Of a stretch of 64,000 nucleotides of DNA, positions 50,749 to 61,000 are shown in pieces. Location: NCBI RefSeq assembly GCF_900143015.1, contig NZ_FSRT01000005.1, forward strand, positions 46,264 through 110,263. Direction: 5' to 3'. This DNA comes from Fibrobacter sp. UWB11 (GTDB taxonomy: Bacteria > Fibrobacterota > Fibrobacteria > Fibrobacterales > Fibrobacteraceae). Positions within the stretch are counted from its first letter, which is position 1, and each line of letters opens with the position of its first letter. The position numbers and the translations under genes are program-made. A model generated the notes under the pieces. That model ran no database searches. It saw only the letters and a program-made list of their open reading frames with translations, and had not been told where the DNA came from.

Positions 50749-53061
50749 TTACGGATTAGCGGCAGGTGCTGCCGGGGCCGGCGCACTTGTCTTCGCCGGC
50801 GCAGCTTCAGCTGCAGGCTTCGGCGCTTCCGCAGGCGGAGCGGCCTTGGCCTTGATTTCTTCAGCCTTCGTTTTCACTTCGGCTTTCAGTTCTTCAACGG
50901 CCTTAGCGGCTTTTGCCTCAATTTCCTTTTTGCGCCTAGAACCAGCCTTCGATGCCGACCTCACCTTCTTTGTCGGATCCACTTTGAGTTTCACCTTCAC
51001 TTCGGGCTTGGATTCCGGTTTCACCTCGGACTTTGTCGGAGGCGGCACGGCTGTGCTGTCGTTCAAAAGCGAATCAGACGGTGCAGCCACGGTGCTATCG
51101 CCTTCGGTGTAGTAACCGAACGGGATGAGTTCCACGCGGCGGTTCTTGGCACGGCCTTCGTCCGTTACGTTATCAGCAATAGGCACGCGAGTACCAAAGC
51201 CGATTGCACGGAGACGTTCGCCAGGAATACCCTTCGACTGGAAGTAATCCGTCACAGAGTGAGCACGATCTTCAGAAAGCTTCTGGTTGTAATCTTCAGT
51301 ACCCACGATATCCGTATGGCCCTGGACTTCAAGTTTCACTTCTGGAATCTTTTCCAAGAGAGCGATAATGTCATCCAAAGTCGGGTAACTGGACTTCAAG
51401 AGCTTTGCCGAGTCGAATTCGAACTGGATACCCTTCTTGAGGTAATCCAAGTCTTCCTTACGACGCAACGGGCAACCACGCTTATTCACCTTGATTCCCG
51501 GGAGCGTATTCGGGCACTTGTCGCGGTAATCCGGCACGCCATCCTTATCGGTATCAAGCGGGCAACCATCAGCATCCACGGCAACACCTTCCGGCGTATT
51601 CGGGCACTTATCCGGTCCATCAAAGACTCCATCCTTGTCGGTGTCGAGCGGGCAGCCAACAGAATCAACCTTGACGCCCTTCGGCGTATTCGGGCACTGA
51701 TCCTTGTAATCCAGCACGCCGTCTTCGTCCGTATCGAACGGGCAACCGACGCTGTCCACAGGCACACCCTTCGGCGTATCCGGGCACATATCCTTATAAT
51801 CATAGACGCCATCTTCGTCCGTATCGAACGGGCAGCCGACGCTATCCACAGGCACGCCCTTCGGCGTATCCGGGCACTTGTCAAGACCGTCAAAGACCTT
51901 GTCTTCATCCGTATCGATACCGCAGCCGTCTTCGTCCACGACAATCGGCGGGAACGTATCCGGGCACTTGTCCTTGCGGTTCTTTACGCCATCGTTGTCG
52001 TCGTCACCGTCAAAGCCAAACGTCCACGTAAGCTTTGCGATACCGGCAATAAGCGGCTGGGACACATAGCAATAACTGGCGCGGTAGCCATTTTCACCCT
52101 TGTACTTGATCTGGAAATCCTTGCAGTTGTCCATGGCATCTTTTCGATCATAGCCATCAACAAGGTTCCCAATACCGATATCGATACCAGCAGCAAAGTC
52201 AATGTTGAAGAACGGAATCTTCACATTGATACCCGGCGTGAGTACCATCGGGTCGGTAATCGGGCTGAACGGATACGCATCGTTACCAAAGCGCATTTCG
52301 CCACTGAATTCAAGGAACGGCTGGAAGTAATCATTCACGAGCCAGTTCACGCCAGTGCTATAGACAAGCGTGTTCGAGGCATCGCCAAAGCCGATCATGA
52401 GTCCAAGAGAAGAATTCCACGTCAGCGGAACTCCCTTCTTGGTATAGTCTACGGCGACAACACCCGTAAGGCCGAGCATTACGCTGTTTGCCGTGTAGGC
52501 ATACGTCGGGCCACCTTCGTTATCGAGGAACCAGGCGTGACGCGGACGCATACCCACGCCCTTCCAACCGGTCGGGAGCGTAAGGTCGACAACAGCTGCG
52601 GTCGTCATGTAATCCGGGCCAAACAAATGCGGTGTGCGGTACTTGGCATAGAACTGCAAGTCGCCGAGGCCACCCTCGCCCATGTGAGCGCGGATAGCTT
52701 CACCGGAGTAATCCTTCGCGTGGTCATAGTAAATCGGGAGACTTACAGAAATGTCCAAGTCATCACGCAGACCGAACGTGAAGTTGAAATTACCGGCCAA
52801 AGCACCGTCAATACGGCCCTTTTCCATGCGGGCATCCCACACATCGAGATGCTGGGTACGTCCAAAGCGGTCCGTAAACAAGGCGCCACGAGTATAGCCC
52901 CAGTTATCGGTTGCTATGGTACCACCCGTACCCACACGGAAGTGGAAAAATCCAATCGTATTCGCATCTTGCTGGTGGAGGCCGGTTTTACCCCCCAGGA
53001 GACCGGTCTGAGCAAAGACCGCCGCCTGCGCAAGTGCGAGAATCAAAGCAAGTTTTTTCAT
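50749..53061 (-). CDS. OmpA-family protein with thrombospondin type-3 calcium repeats
   Basis: Product of 770 aa. Signal peptide 1-17, then a barrel-like region to about 345. Seven thrombospondin type-3 repeats follow at about 350-535 (D-x-D-x-D-G-V…D-x-C-P, for example 'DTDEDGVYDYKDMCPDTPKG'), known calcium-binding spacers. An OmpA peptidoglycan-binding domain spans about 545-650 ('IQFEFDSAKLLKSSYPTLDD', 'VQGHTDIVGTEDYNQKLSED', 'AKNRRVELIPFG'). The tail of about 105 residues is Lys/Pro/Ala-rich. It anchors the outer membrane to peptidoglycan. It starts 21 bp after the intact collagen-like lipoprotein stop, probably in one operon. Confidence 0.92.
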   Translation of the reverse strand: MKKLALILALAQAAVFAQTGLLGGKTGLHQQDANTIGFFHFRVGTGGTIATDNWGYTRGALFTDRFGRTQHLDVWDARMEKGRIDGALAGNFNFTFGLRDDLDISVSLPIYYDHAKDYSGEAIRAHMGEGGLGDLQFYAKYRTPHLFGPDYMTTAAVVDLTLPTGWKGVGMRPRHAWFLDNEGGPTYAYTANSVMLGLTGVVAVDYTKKGVPLTWNSSLGLMIGFGDASNTLVYSTGVNWLVNDYFQPFLEFSGEMRFGNDAYPFSPITDPMVLTPGINVKIPFFNIDFAAGIDIGIGNLVDGYDRKDAMDNCKDFQIKYKGENGYRASYCYVSQPLIAGIAKLTWTFGFDGDDDNDGVKNRKDKCPDTFPPIVVDEDGCGIDTDEDKVFDGLDKCPDTPKGVPVDSVGCPFDTDEDGVYDYKDMCPDTPKGVPVDSVGCPFDTDEDGVLDYKDQCPNTPKGVKVDSVGCPLDTDKDGVFDGPDKCPNTPEGVAVDADGCPLDTDKDGVPDYRDKCPNTLPGIKVNKRGCPLRRKEDLDYLKKGIQFEFDSAKLLKSSYPTLDDIIALLEKIPEVKLEVQGHTDIVGTEDYNQKLSEDRAHSVTDYFQSKGIPGERLRAIGFGTRVPIADNVTDEGRAKNRRVELIPFGYYTEGDSTVAAPSDSLLNDSTAVPPPTKSEVKPESKPEVKVKLKVDPTKKVRSASKAGSRRKKEIEAKAAKAVEELKAEVKTKAEEIKAKAAPPAEAPKPAAEAAPAKTSAPAPAAPAANP

Positions 53062-53082
53062 ACTGTTAGATTATCTCAGCGA

Positions 53083-56000
53083 TTAGACTCCATTACCCCA
53101 ACTCCATCCTCCAGTATACAAGCCACAGTACCCAACCAACGGTTGTCCATCGGGTTCAACACCTTCAGGCCATGTTAAACCAGACGGAGCAAAGCATGTT
53201 TCATCATACACATTATATTCCCATTGCTGACAGCCGGCATCATCCTCTGCACAATCATTAGGATGTTCTACAGCAGCAATTGCTTCGTAGCTACATTCAT
53301 CCCAGCCTCTATTGAATTTCAACTTCTTGTCGCAATACTGTTCAGCCGTAGTTATGGATGCATCCATTTTCCATTCACCATCGGCCTGGTCGCAATAGAA
53401 GATTTTATTATTCACGTAAGGTTCGCCAAAAGCACAGTCAAAGCTAGAAGATGCACTTGCAGGTTCTAGACCTTTTATGTAGCAATGTTTATTCTTCGTA
53501 GCACAGTATTCCTTAACGGTATACCACTTGTCAGAATAGGACTTGTATCCATCGTCATCATAGTCATAATAGCGGTCATAAGTGCTGCCGGCAGCAGTTC
53601 TAATGTACTTAGGAGCACCGTTTTCATTGCACATTCTGTCTCTTGTTGTAGAAGACGAAGAACCATCATCATAAACTAAATAATCAAAGTTTGCATTGTA
53701 AGAGCAATAATCATCTAAACCAAATTCATGCCAATCGTCTCTGACAACAGAAGCGACAACCTTAGTCTTCTCGGTAGCCCCCGGGAGCAGAACTTCCGTG
53801 ACAAATTCGATTAAGGAAACATGTTCTGCAGTTTCTTGCTTGTAATCAGTCATATTGGCGAGGAGGTTCAACTGTTCCATCGCGGTAATGCACGTTTCTG
53901 CATTATCATCAGTGCATGAACCCGGTTCAGCAGGAGTCAAGCCACGGATTGTTTCAACAGAAGTTTCTTTACAAGTGAAATCGTTCCCTTCGTAAGTGCA
54001 GAAATAGATCTTATGATCCGTATAGCCATCCATGAATATATAGTAGCGATTACCATAAACGATACCAGAACGGTCGCTGTACACCCAGCTGATATACCCT
54101 TCTACGTTCATCCAATTCAGGAAAGTACCCTCAGAATTACGGACATAGAGCGTTCCATCGAATTCGCACTTTTCTCCAAATGTTTTGCCACTAAGATCTT
54201 CGTTAGCAACAATCTTCTTTGTTGCAGAGATGTTGTTCGTCACCGTACCATTGATTTTCACGTTGTCCTTGCAAAACTCATCCACTTGAGTATCCATCCA
54301 TTTGGGAACATTGTTTCGATCATGATTGCAAGTTTTATAACCGACACCATCACTTCCTTCTTTTTCATACGTAGCGATGTCACCCTGATTGTCCAAAGAG
54401 CAATGTTGATCACCAAGAAATTCACCATCATATTCTTCACTCCAGGAATGAGAAGAAGTTGAACTACCTGGTGCGTATTCTCGGCAGATATAATGATTGT
54501 CACCAACTTTTTTAACTTCATTTTTACGAGCTTCAACACAAGCTTGATTGAATTCAACATCCATATCGCTAGCAGAAACCCACTTATAAAAATCTACTCC
54601 GTCACCGTTAAAGACATGATCGCACTTGTAATAACCATAGCCGGTCATCGTAGAAAGCATAAGCTCCTTCAAATTGAGCTTCACGAAGTTTTTCTCATCA
54701 TTCTTCATGATTTCTTCATTGCAAGCACCAAGTGCATCGGCAAGGATTTCTTCATCGTTCTTGTAGACAGAAGATGATGAAGCAGAAGACGGAAGTCTCT
54801 TTTCTTGCAAAGAACAGACTTCGTCAGAGCCTTCACAACGAGGATTCTGCACGCACTCAAATTCATAGGTAGCCCATGGTTCAGACCCATGTTCCCTAGT
54901 AAAGCCTGTGTATCCTTCTTCACGACCTTCGCAAGCATCCACCAAGTTCCATGCGCAAAAATCATAATCGCAATTGCACTTTAAGCTGAAATCAAGCTTT
55001 TCAGAAGTAATGGCTATAATCTCACCTTTTTTTGCAGATGTACATTGACCATTTTCAGCAGTAGCTGCTACGGTTTCTATAAAGTAATTACCACTACTTA
55101 CAACCGGGAACCATACTTCCTGCTTGGTATCGTACTTGAAGTAGGTAAAATAGCCATCATCAACAGAAGTCTTCTGGATCTTGTAACCATCTTCAAAATC
55201 CGTTGCAGCCTCTACATCAAGTCTGTAAACCTCTTTAAAGCCCTTCTGCAAAATCTTGTAGTACTTATCGTCCCTGTCGGAATTATAGTCTTCATAGATA
55301 TAGTCAAAGCACATACCTTCACAGTAATGATACTTATCAAAGTTTGCGTTGATGAGCAAGGCGAGGTAGTCCACAAAATACATGCTCTGTTCACGGCCAT
55401 CGAACAGCGTCTTCGCCCCCTTCTTGAAGTTACCTTCTTCTGCGAAAATCGTACGGAAGTCGTTGTAGGCCTTGTTCACATTCTTAGCGACATCGGCCTG
55501 GTCGACCAAAGCCATAATCCAGAATACGCTATTGAAGTATTCGTTCAAGTCCACTTTGTTCGGCAGATAATGTTCAAACTGCGGGTAGTCTTCGCCATCC
55601 TTCTTCAAGTAAAGGGCCTTAGCAAGTTCATCGTTAGCCTGCAAGAGAGCATTATCAAAATCTCTGCCATTCTTCAGCAAGTACTTCATGCGGGCTGTCT
55701 TGTAGTCGGTCAAGAAGTCAATGACAACCGTATCCGTTGCATCGAGAACATTCGGATCCTTGTCGGTCAAGTCCACAATCGTGTTATAGGCAAAATCAAC
55801 AGTCGAGAAATTGAGACCGCCGAGGTTCATCTTCACGCGGAGTTCCACAATCGGGTTTGTCAAGTTCGTCACATCGATGTCGCCTTCGAGACGCACAACG
55901 TTGTACTTCACTTCTCTCTGGTTGACTTCTTCAACCGTCACGAACGGCTGGGAGGCAGAAGCCACGAGGTCAGAGACAAACACCTTACCCGTTGCATCGT

Positions 56001-57108
56001 ACTTCTTGTCGAGGTCGATGATGGAGAGTTCGGAATACTTGCCGCTCTTCAGGTGAGACCAGAGTTCTTCGTAGATGTCGTCAGAATCGGTCTTCTTTTC
56101 ACTCATCACCGGGAGGCGAACCACCACGTGCTTTGTGAACTTCTTTTCGAGATTTTCGTTCGGGACCGTGAACGGGATTTCCATCTTGGTTTCAGCTTTA
56201 CCGCACTTGATGGTCACAGTGATGATAGCCGTTTCGTCGTTGCGTTCCGTATTGACGATTTCGCACTTTTTGTTTTCGAGTTCAGCGGTCCAGCTGCTGT
56301 AGGCATCGCTGAACTTGTCATCGAGATCTTTGCCATACTTGTCCGTAGCAGAGCTCAAGTTCTTAAGGGCGTCATCGACATCCTTCTGGTTCTTGGCAGA
56401 GGCGCTGCTCAAGTTGCCAAGAGCATTGTCAACGTCCTTCTGGTTCTTGGCAGAAGCGCTGCTCAAGTTACCGATAGCGTTGTCAACGTCCTTCTGGTTC
56501 TTGGCAGAGGCGCTGCTCAAGTTCTTGAGAGCTTCGTCAATCTGCTTCTGGTTGTTGGCAGATGCAGCGCTCAAGGCATCGTTGATAGACTTCTTGATAG
56601 CGGCGGTATCGACACTTACACCGTTCGTACCGTTGGTGCCGTTCGTACCATTTGTACCATTCGTACCATCATTACCGTTGGTACCGTTCTTTCCGTTAGT
56701 ACCGTCTTTACCGTTGGTACCATCCTTACCATTAGAACCATCTTTACCGTTGGTACCGTCCTTACCGTTGGCACCATCCTTACCGTTGTAGACCACACCG
56801 ATAGTGTCAGTGCCATCGCAAACAATCGCAATACCGGACTTATCCTTGAGTTCCTTGGATTCGCAACGGTACTTGATGGCATCCTGGTCCTTCATGGCAA
56901 TCCATTCGCCTTCAGAGCACAGGTACATCGTGGCCTTGGACTTCACAAAAGCCATGGAGCCTTCGCGTTCTTCGTTACACTTTTCGTCATTCAACGAATT
57001 GACGGTAACAAACTGGTCCTCGGAAACTAACACGTCATCACCGCAAGCTGTAATGCCGAGAGAAACAGCAAAAGCGGCCAACCCCAATTTAAGATATCGA
57101 GAGTTCAT
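53083..57108 (-). CDS. Giant collagen-like lipoprotein (intact paralogue)
   Basis: Product of 1341 aa; function unknown. Lipoprotein signal with Cys in 'SLGITACGDD'. A small Cys-containing domain is followed by about 18 Gly-X-Y triplets with Asn/Asp/Thr/Lys in X and Y (about residues 109-163), then four or five 18-residue helical repeats (NLSSASAKNQKDVDNALG). Next come a conserved beta-rich domain (ENKKCEIVNTERNDETAIIT…, 'FVDYLALLINANF'), then about 650 residues of Cys-rich short modules with serine linkers. Unlike the split paralogue it has no FISUMP domain. ATG 57108 is preferred over 57114 because AGGA then has an 8-base spacing. The overall design is a lipid-anchored stalk with a modular head. 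Confidence 0.85.
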   Translation of the reverse strand: MNSRYLKLGLAAFAVSLGITACGDDVLVSEDQFVTVNSLNDEKCNEEREGSMAFVKSKATMYLCSEGEWIAMKDQDAIKYRCESKELKDKSGIAIVCDGTDTIGVVYNGKDGANGKDGTNGKDGSNGKDGTNGKDGTNGKNGTNGNDGTNGTNGTNGTNGTNGVSVDTAAIKKSINDALSAASANNQKQIDEALKNLSSASAKNQKDVDNAIGNLSSASAKNQKDVDNALGNLSSASAKNQKDVDDALKNLSSATDKYGKDLDDKFSDAYSSWTAELENKKCEIVNTERNDETAIITVTIKCGKAETKMEIPFTVPNENLEKKFTKHVVVRLPVMSEKKTDSDDIYEELWSHLKSGKYSELSIIDLDKKYDATGKVFVSDLVASASQPFVTVEEVNQREVKYNVVRLEGDIDVTNLTNPIVELRVKMNLGGLNFSTVDFAYNTIVDLTDKDPNVLDATDTVVIDFLTDYKTARMKYLLKNGRDFDNALLQANDELAKALYLKKDGEDYPQFEHYLPNKVDLNEYFNSVFWIMALVDQADVAKNVNKAYNDFRTIFAEEGNFKKGAKTLFDGREQSMYFVDYLALLINANFDKYHYCEGMCFDYIYEDYNSDRDDKYYKILQKGFKEVYRLDVEAATDFEDGYKIQKTSVDDGYFTYFKYDTKQEVWFPVVSSGNYFIETVAATAENGQCTSAKKGEIIAITSEKLDFSLKCNCDYDFCAWNLVDACEGREEGYTGFTREHGSEPWATYEFECVQNPRCEGSDEVCSLQEKRLPSSASSSSVYKNDEEILADALGACNEEIMKNDEKNFVKLNLKELMLSTMTGYGYYKCDHVFNGDGVDFYKWVSASDMDVEFNQACVEARKNEVKKVGDNHYICREYAPGSSTSSHSWSEEYDGEFLGDQHCSLDNQGDIATYEKEGSDGVGYKTCNHDRNNVPKWMDTQVDEFCKDNVKINGTVTNNISATKKIVANEDLSGKTFGEKCEFDGTLYVRNSEGTFLNWMNVEGYISWVYSDRSGIVYGNRYYIFMDGYTDHKIYFCTYEGNDFTCKETSVETIRGLTPAEPGSCTDDNAETCITAMEQLNLLANMTDYKQETAEHVSLIEFVTEVLLPGATEKTKVVASVVRDDWHEFGLDDYCSYNANFDYLVYDDGSSSSTTRDRMCNENGAPKYIRTAAGSTYDRYYDYDDDGYKSYSDKWYTVKEYCATKNKHCYIKGLEPASASSSFDCAFGEPYVNNKIFYCDQADGEWKMDASITTAEQYCDKKLKFNRGWDECSYEAIAAVEHPNDCAEDDAGCQQWEYNVYDETCFAPSGLTWPEGVEPDGQPLVGYCGLYTGGWSWGNGV

Positions 57109-57149
57109 ACTCATTATCCTATTTTTTTATGTTTTTTTTGTTTTGTGCG

Positions 57150-57208
57150 CAAAGATAGCTTATTTTACTAGAAATTCAAAGGGAACTTCACATAATCCGT
57201 TTGGATTA
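57150..57208 (-). promoter_or_regulatory. Possible promoter and palindrome upstream of the giant lipoprotein
   Basis: Minus strand: TTTG (57180-57177), 19 bp, TATCTTTG (57157-57150), which fits the Bacteroidetes-type TTTG / TAnnTTTG promoter better than TTGACA/TATAAT. Upstream lies the palindrome TAATCC-GTTT-GGATTA (57193-57208), next to a TTGACA. Either reading is plausible. Confidence 0.35.
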
Positions 57209-57385
57209 GTTGTCAAGACAAAACGACCAATTTCAAAGAAAAATCAACCAAAATAGTCGGTTTGTAAAGAAAATGAGGTCTTTTGGAGCAAAAAAGAAAC
57301 CAACAGACGCTTTTTTAACTATGCTTTATGTATATTCAAGGCATGGGCATCGTGGATGCTCGAATTTTTAAAAGAAAGGTTAATA

Positions 57386-57910
57386 ATGCTCTCTTATCAA
57401 GACGCCTACAAAATCGCGACCGATGTCCACAAAGGTCAACAGGACAAGGCCGGTGGTCCATACATCGATTTTCTCCAGAACGTCGCCGATTATCTTAAAA
57501 ACAAAGGCGAATCCGAAGATGTCCAAGTTCTCGCTATTTTGCAGGATTCCATTACATCTGCTACCCAAAAAACTCCGGACGACATGATCAAGATGGGTGT
57601 TCCGGCCGACATGGTCGATCTCATCCAAAAGATGACCTACCACAAGAACCAGTCCTGGATTGACGAATACAGCTGCCACCTCATGGAAAAGGGTGTGCCG
57701 GCCGAAGACGCCACCTACGACGCACGCGAAAAGGACTTTGTCCGCTTTGTCGAAACGCTCAAGGACAATCCGACAGCAGCAAAGGCAAAGAGCGCTATCT
57801 TGAACGTGCTCATGGACGACAAGTACATCCACCGCCAGGAACGCCGCGAACTCAAGACGAAGTTCCGTCTCAAGAAGTACAAGGCAGCCATCCAGGCATT
57901 GGGAGTATAG
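57386..57910 (+). CDS. Degenerate HD-domain protein related to the SpoT/RelA hydrolase region
   Basis: Product of 174 aa. The start 'YQDAYKIATDVHKGQQDKAG' followed by 'GPYIDFLQNVADYLKNKG' matches the opening of SpoT-type HD hydrolases (A-x2-A-H-x-G-Q-x-D-K-x-G-x-P-Y-x2-H-P). The second conserved His is replaced: the family's 'YIxHPLxVA' reads 'YIDFLQNVA'. The usual HD pair also appears changed ('AILQDSITS' where 'ALLHDVVED' is expected). Catalysis of ppGpp hydrolysis is therefore unlikely, and a binding role is possible. Start 57386 has AAAGG 6 bases upstream. Cytoplasmic, and apparently monocistronic with two hairpins after it. Confidence 0.7.
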   Translation: MLSYQDAYKIATDVHKGQQDKAGGPYIDFLQNVADYLKNKGESEDVQVLAILQDSITSATQKTPDDMIKMGVPADMVDLIQKMTYHKNQSWIDEYSCHLMEKGVPAEDATYDAREKDFVRFVETLKDNPTAAKAKSAILNVLMDDKYIHRQERRELKTKFRLKKYKAAIQALGV

Positions 57911-57969
57911 TCCCCTCGGCAAGCTCAGGGACCTTACAATGCGTCGGAATGCCGCAAGGCAACACAATG

Positions 57970-58018
57970 CGTCATCCTGAACGGAGAACCGAAGGTTCGA
58001 AGTGAAGGATCCAGTCAC
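57970..58018. repeat. GTCATCCTGA…GAAGGATC intergenic repeat
   Basis: GTCATCCTGAACGGAGAACC…GAAGTGAAGGATCCAGTCAC. This resembles the widespread bacterial intergenic palindrome GTCATCCTGAG…GAAGGATC. Only one copy is in the window. Confidence 0.6.
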
Positions 58019-58026
58019 ATTTTAAA

Positions 58027-58061
58027 TGTCATGCCGGCCACTGCGCCGGCATCTCTTTTTT
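58027..58061. terminator. Palindromic repeat copy 4 acting as a terminator
   Basis: Minus strand GAGATGCCGGC-GCAGTG-GCCGGCATGACA, the same family as 11761 with a compensated stem change. Plus strand: the stem is followed by CTCTTTTTT, so it can terminate the HD-like gene. Confidence 0.75.
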
Positions 58062-58064
58062 AAA

Positions 58065-58090
58065 ACCCTCGCGCAGAGGGTCTTTTTTTT
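58065..58090 (+). terminator. Second terminator after the HD-like gene
   Basis: Stem ACCCTC / GAGGGT with loop GCGCA, followed by C and eight T. Confidence 0.85.
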
Positions 58091-58097
58091 GCGCGGG

Positions 58098-61000
58098 CTA
58101 TTTCAGCACTACGCGTTGGCTCATTCCATCGACACGCACGATGTAGGCGCCAGATTCCTGCAAGGTGACACTTGTTTCGCCATTCGCAGGAATCGCTTTC
58201 GACATAACATGGTGACCGAGCGCATCGAACACCTGAACGGTTCTGCCCTTCGAAGCATGCAACGTGATGGTTCTGCCCTGCACCGCCATGCGGAATCGCT
58301 GATGGGCAATCACCGGCAAGCTCGTTTTTGCAGACGAACTGCTCGACTTGACAGAAGAGCTAGACGAATCAGCCTTCTTGCTACTGCTAGACGGAGCCTT
58401 GACGCTCGACGAAGAACTCTTTGCGGTCGAGGACGACGACTTAATGACATTGCTGGAAGACGAGCTGTTTACCGCCGAGGAAGACCACTTAGAATCACTG
58501 GATCCTTCGCTTGAGCTCAGGATGGCGTTGCTAGAAGACGAGCTGCTTGTTGCCGAGGACGAGGAAGAAACAGCGGAACTTGACGAAGACGGTTCTACGC
58601 TATAAGACATGCCGAACGCAACTTCGTCAAACACTGGATACGTATCGCTCTTTTTCCACACATGCCTATTTTCAACCGTCTTGCCGGAAGTGTTCAACAA
58701 TTCCACAAACTCATCGGATTGCATGTACTTCGTGCTGAGCGGGCTTGTTAAAACGAAATTGATCTTATAATACTCATCTGCCTCAAAACCAAGCACCTCA
58801 TCAATCTCGATACATCCCCTTTCTTGAGTGAAGGCGGAATCGTTATAAACCAATACGGCAAATTCAGGTTCGGTAGCATTTGCACATTCATCCATAACAG
58901 CAATCGGGTTCGCTTTAGGGGCTTTTACCGGGGCTGCATTATAGACGTTCTTAAAAGCAATATTGGTAACGAGATAGGAGTGATCAAAACCTGCAACAGA
59001 CGAATGAGCTTTTGCCGCAAGTCCATATATACCACCAGCGGCCACTTCCGACGAGACTTCGCCCCAGTTATAGGCATCATCTAAAACAATGTCGGATCCC
59101 ATCATTCCCAAAAGACCACCGACAAAAATCTCTCCACTATTTCCGACAGCCTTTACAGAGCCCGTATTCGCAATCATGCGACCATTACCTAAAGAGCCAG
59201 CAACACCACCAAGATAAGACACAGAGTTACTTTCAGCGACATCCAACGAGACACTTCCCCCATTGAAAGCGTTCTCCAAATAACCACATTCGCCGCAAAC
59301 TCCACCCAGTTGACTCCATTTACCCGTCGTAATCCCATCGATACGGGCATAGTTTACACCCTTCACAATAGAATCCGCTTTGGCAGCAAGGCCTCCAACA
59401 GAACCAGCCCCAACGACATAGCCTTCGTTAACGCAATCCTTGAGCGTTTTCGCTTCGCCTACAAGACCGCCAACAAGAACGTCTTTCGAACTATCATATT
59501 TTTTTGAAGGATTCGACTGTACAAATTTGACACTGCCCTCATTCTTGCCAGAAAGGACATTCGCCCTGGCAGCGATACCGCCAAATCTGATGTTTTCAAG
59601 CTTTGAAGAAGAAGAATCTACAAACGTAATGGCACCTTTGTTCAGGGAATTCTTAACATTGATTCCGGTACGCAAATAGTCTCCGGCCAAAATACCACCG
59701 AAATTAATACCACCGCTAAGTTCATTTGCAACAACAACGACGGTAATATCACCATAATTGGCACAAGAATCAATACCATTAGCACCAATGGCTAATCCGG
59801 CAACATACGCCGGTGCACCCACTCTTGCATAAATTTTTCCGTAGTTTTTGGCCCCTTTAATCAAATCGGCTCTATTATCCGTCACAATCCCTGCAAGTCG
59901 GACACTTATGGTTCCATCGTATTCGATATCGCCCTCATTTGTGCTATTCAAAATGTTTCCCGTAGTGCCATTGATTAACGTAATTCCGGCGACACTAGTG
60001 ATCTTCGAACCACTGCCTTGAACCTTGATATTCCCGAGATTGCGGCTATTGCTGATAGTTCCTCGATTTTCATAGGCGATTCCCGCAACAGACACCGGAT
60101 TATTCCCCGCAGAAAGATCATAATTGCTGTAATTGACGCAACTATCTATAATAGAGAATCCAGTTTCATATCCATAATTCAACGACACAAAGCCGCTAAT
60201 CCGTATCTCATCCATCTGGTCCATAACACCCTTTCGAAGCGACGATTTTGAAATCATTCCTCTATTGGTATCTACAAAAGCTCCATGACCTGTAACAAGA
60301 TAATTGACCAGATGCACATCCCTTATCGTACCATAGTTCGTACCAAACAGGGCTCCATTCAAACCGTAAATATTATGTCCATTGCCATTAAAAACATAAC
60401 CTTTGATATATCGACCATATTCCGAAATCGTCTTCAACTCACGCGTCATTACCGATAACGAATCCTTCCCCATCACAATATCATTGACAAGCGCGGCCCG
60501 TTGCGTAAAGGAGGCTCCAGTCGACAAGTACCACGCCAATTCCGACGGAGTGAAAATCGCAACGTAAAGCGAAGTATCGAGGTGCATACGCCATTTCGGA
60601 ACGCTCAGTTCGCCATTCCAGCCAATCGTAGTCGGGTCCGGGCGGTTCACGACCAAAGAAGGATCCTTGATTGTCTTGGAATACTTGGCATAAATGGTCG
60701 AAGGAGCATTGAACACAGTCGTCTTCGTCACGGTTTTTCCCGTGGAATCAACCCAGCTATCAAAATAACGACCTTCCGTAGAATAAGCAGGCGGCAAATC
60801 GACAATATGTCCCTTGGCATCCGTCAAAGCATAGGACACAAAAACACTATCATCGAGGTCAATTCGGTAAACGGGCAAATGCGTAGAATCGCTAAAAATC
60901 GGATAGCCGCCATCATAGCTCCACGTCAGTCTCGGATGTTCTGCTTCATCATAAGCAATTCGAGACTTGCCATCGTCACGGTCCGCTTCATTCAGTTTGT

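Noticed and set aside
48563..57030. Very long open frames (639-667 codons) on the plus strand opposite the giant lipoproteins and the OmpA gene
   Set aside because: They mirror repetitive coding sequence on the minus strand, lack ribosome sites and give low-complexity hydrophobic translations.
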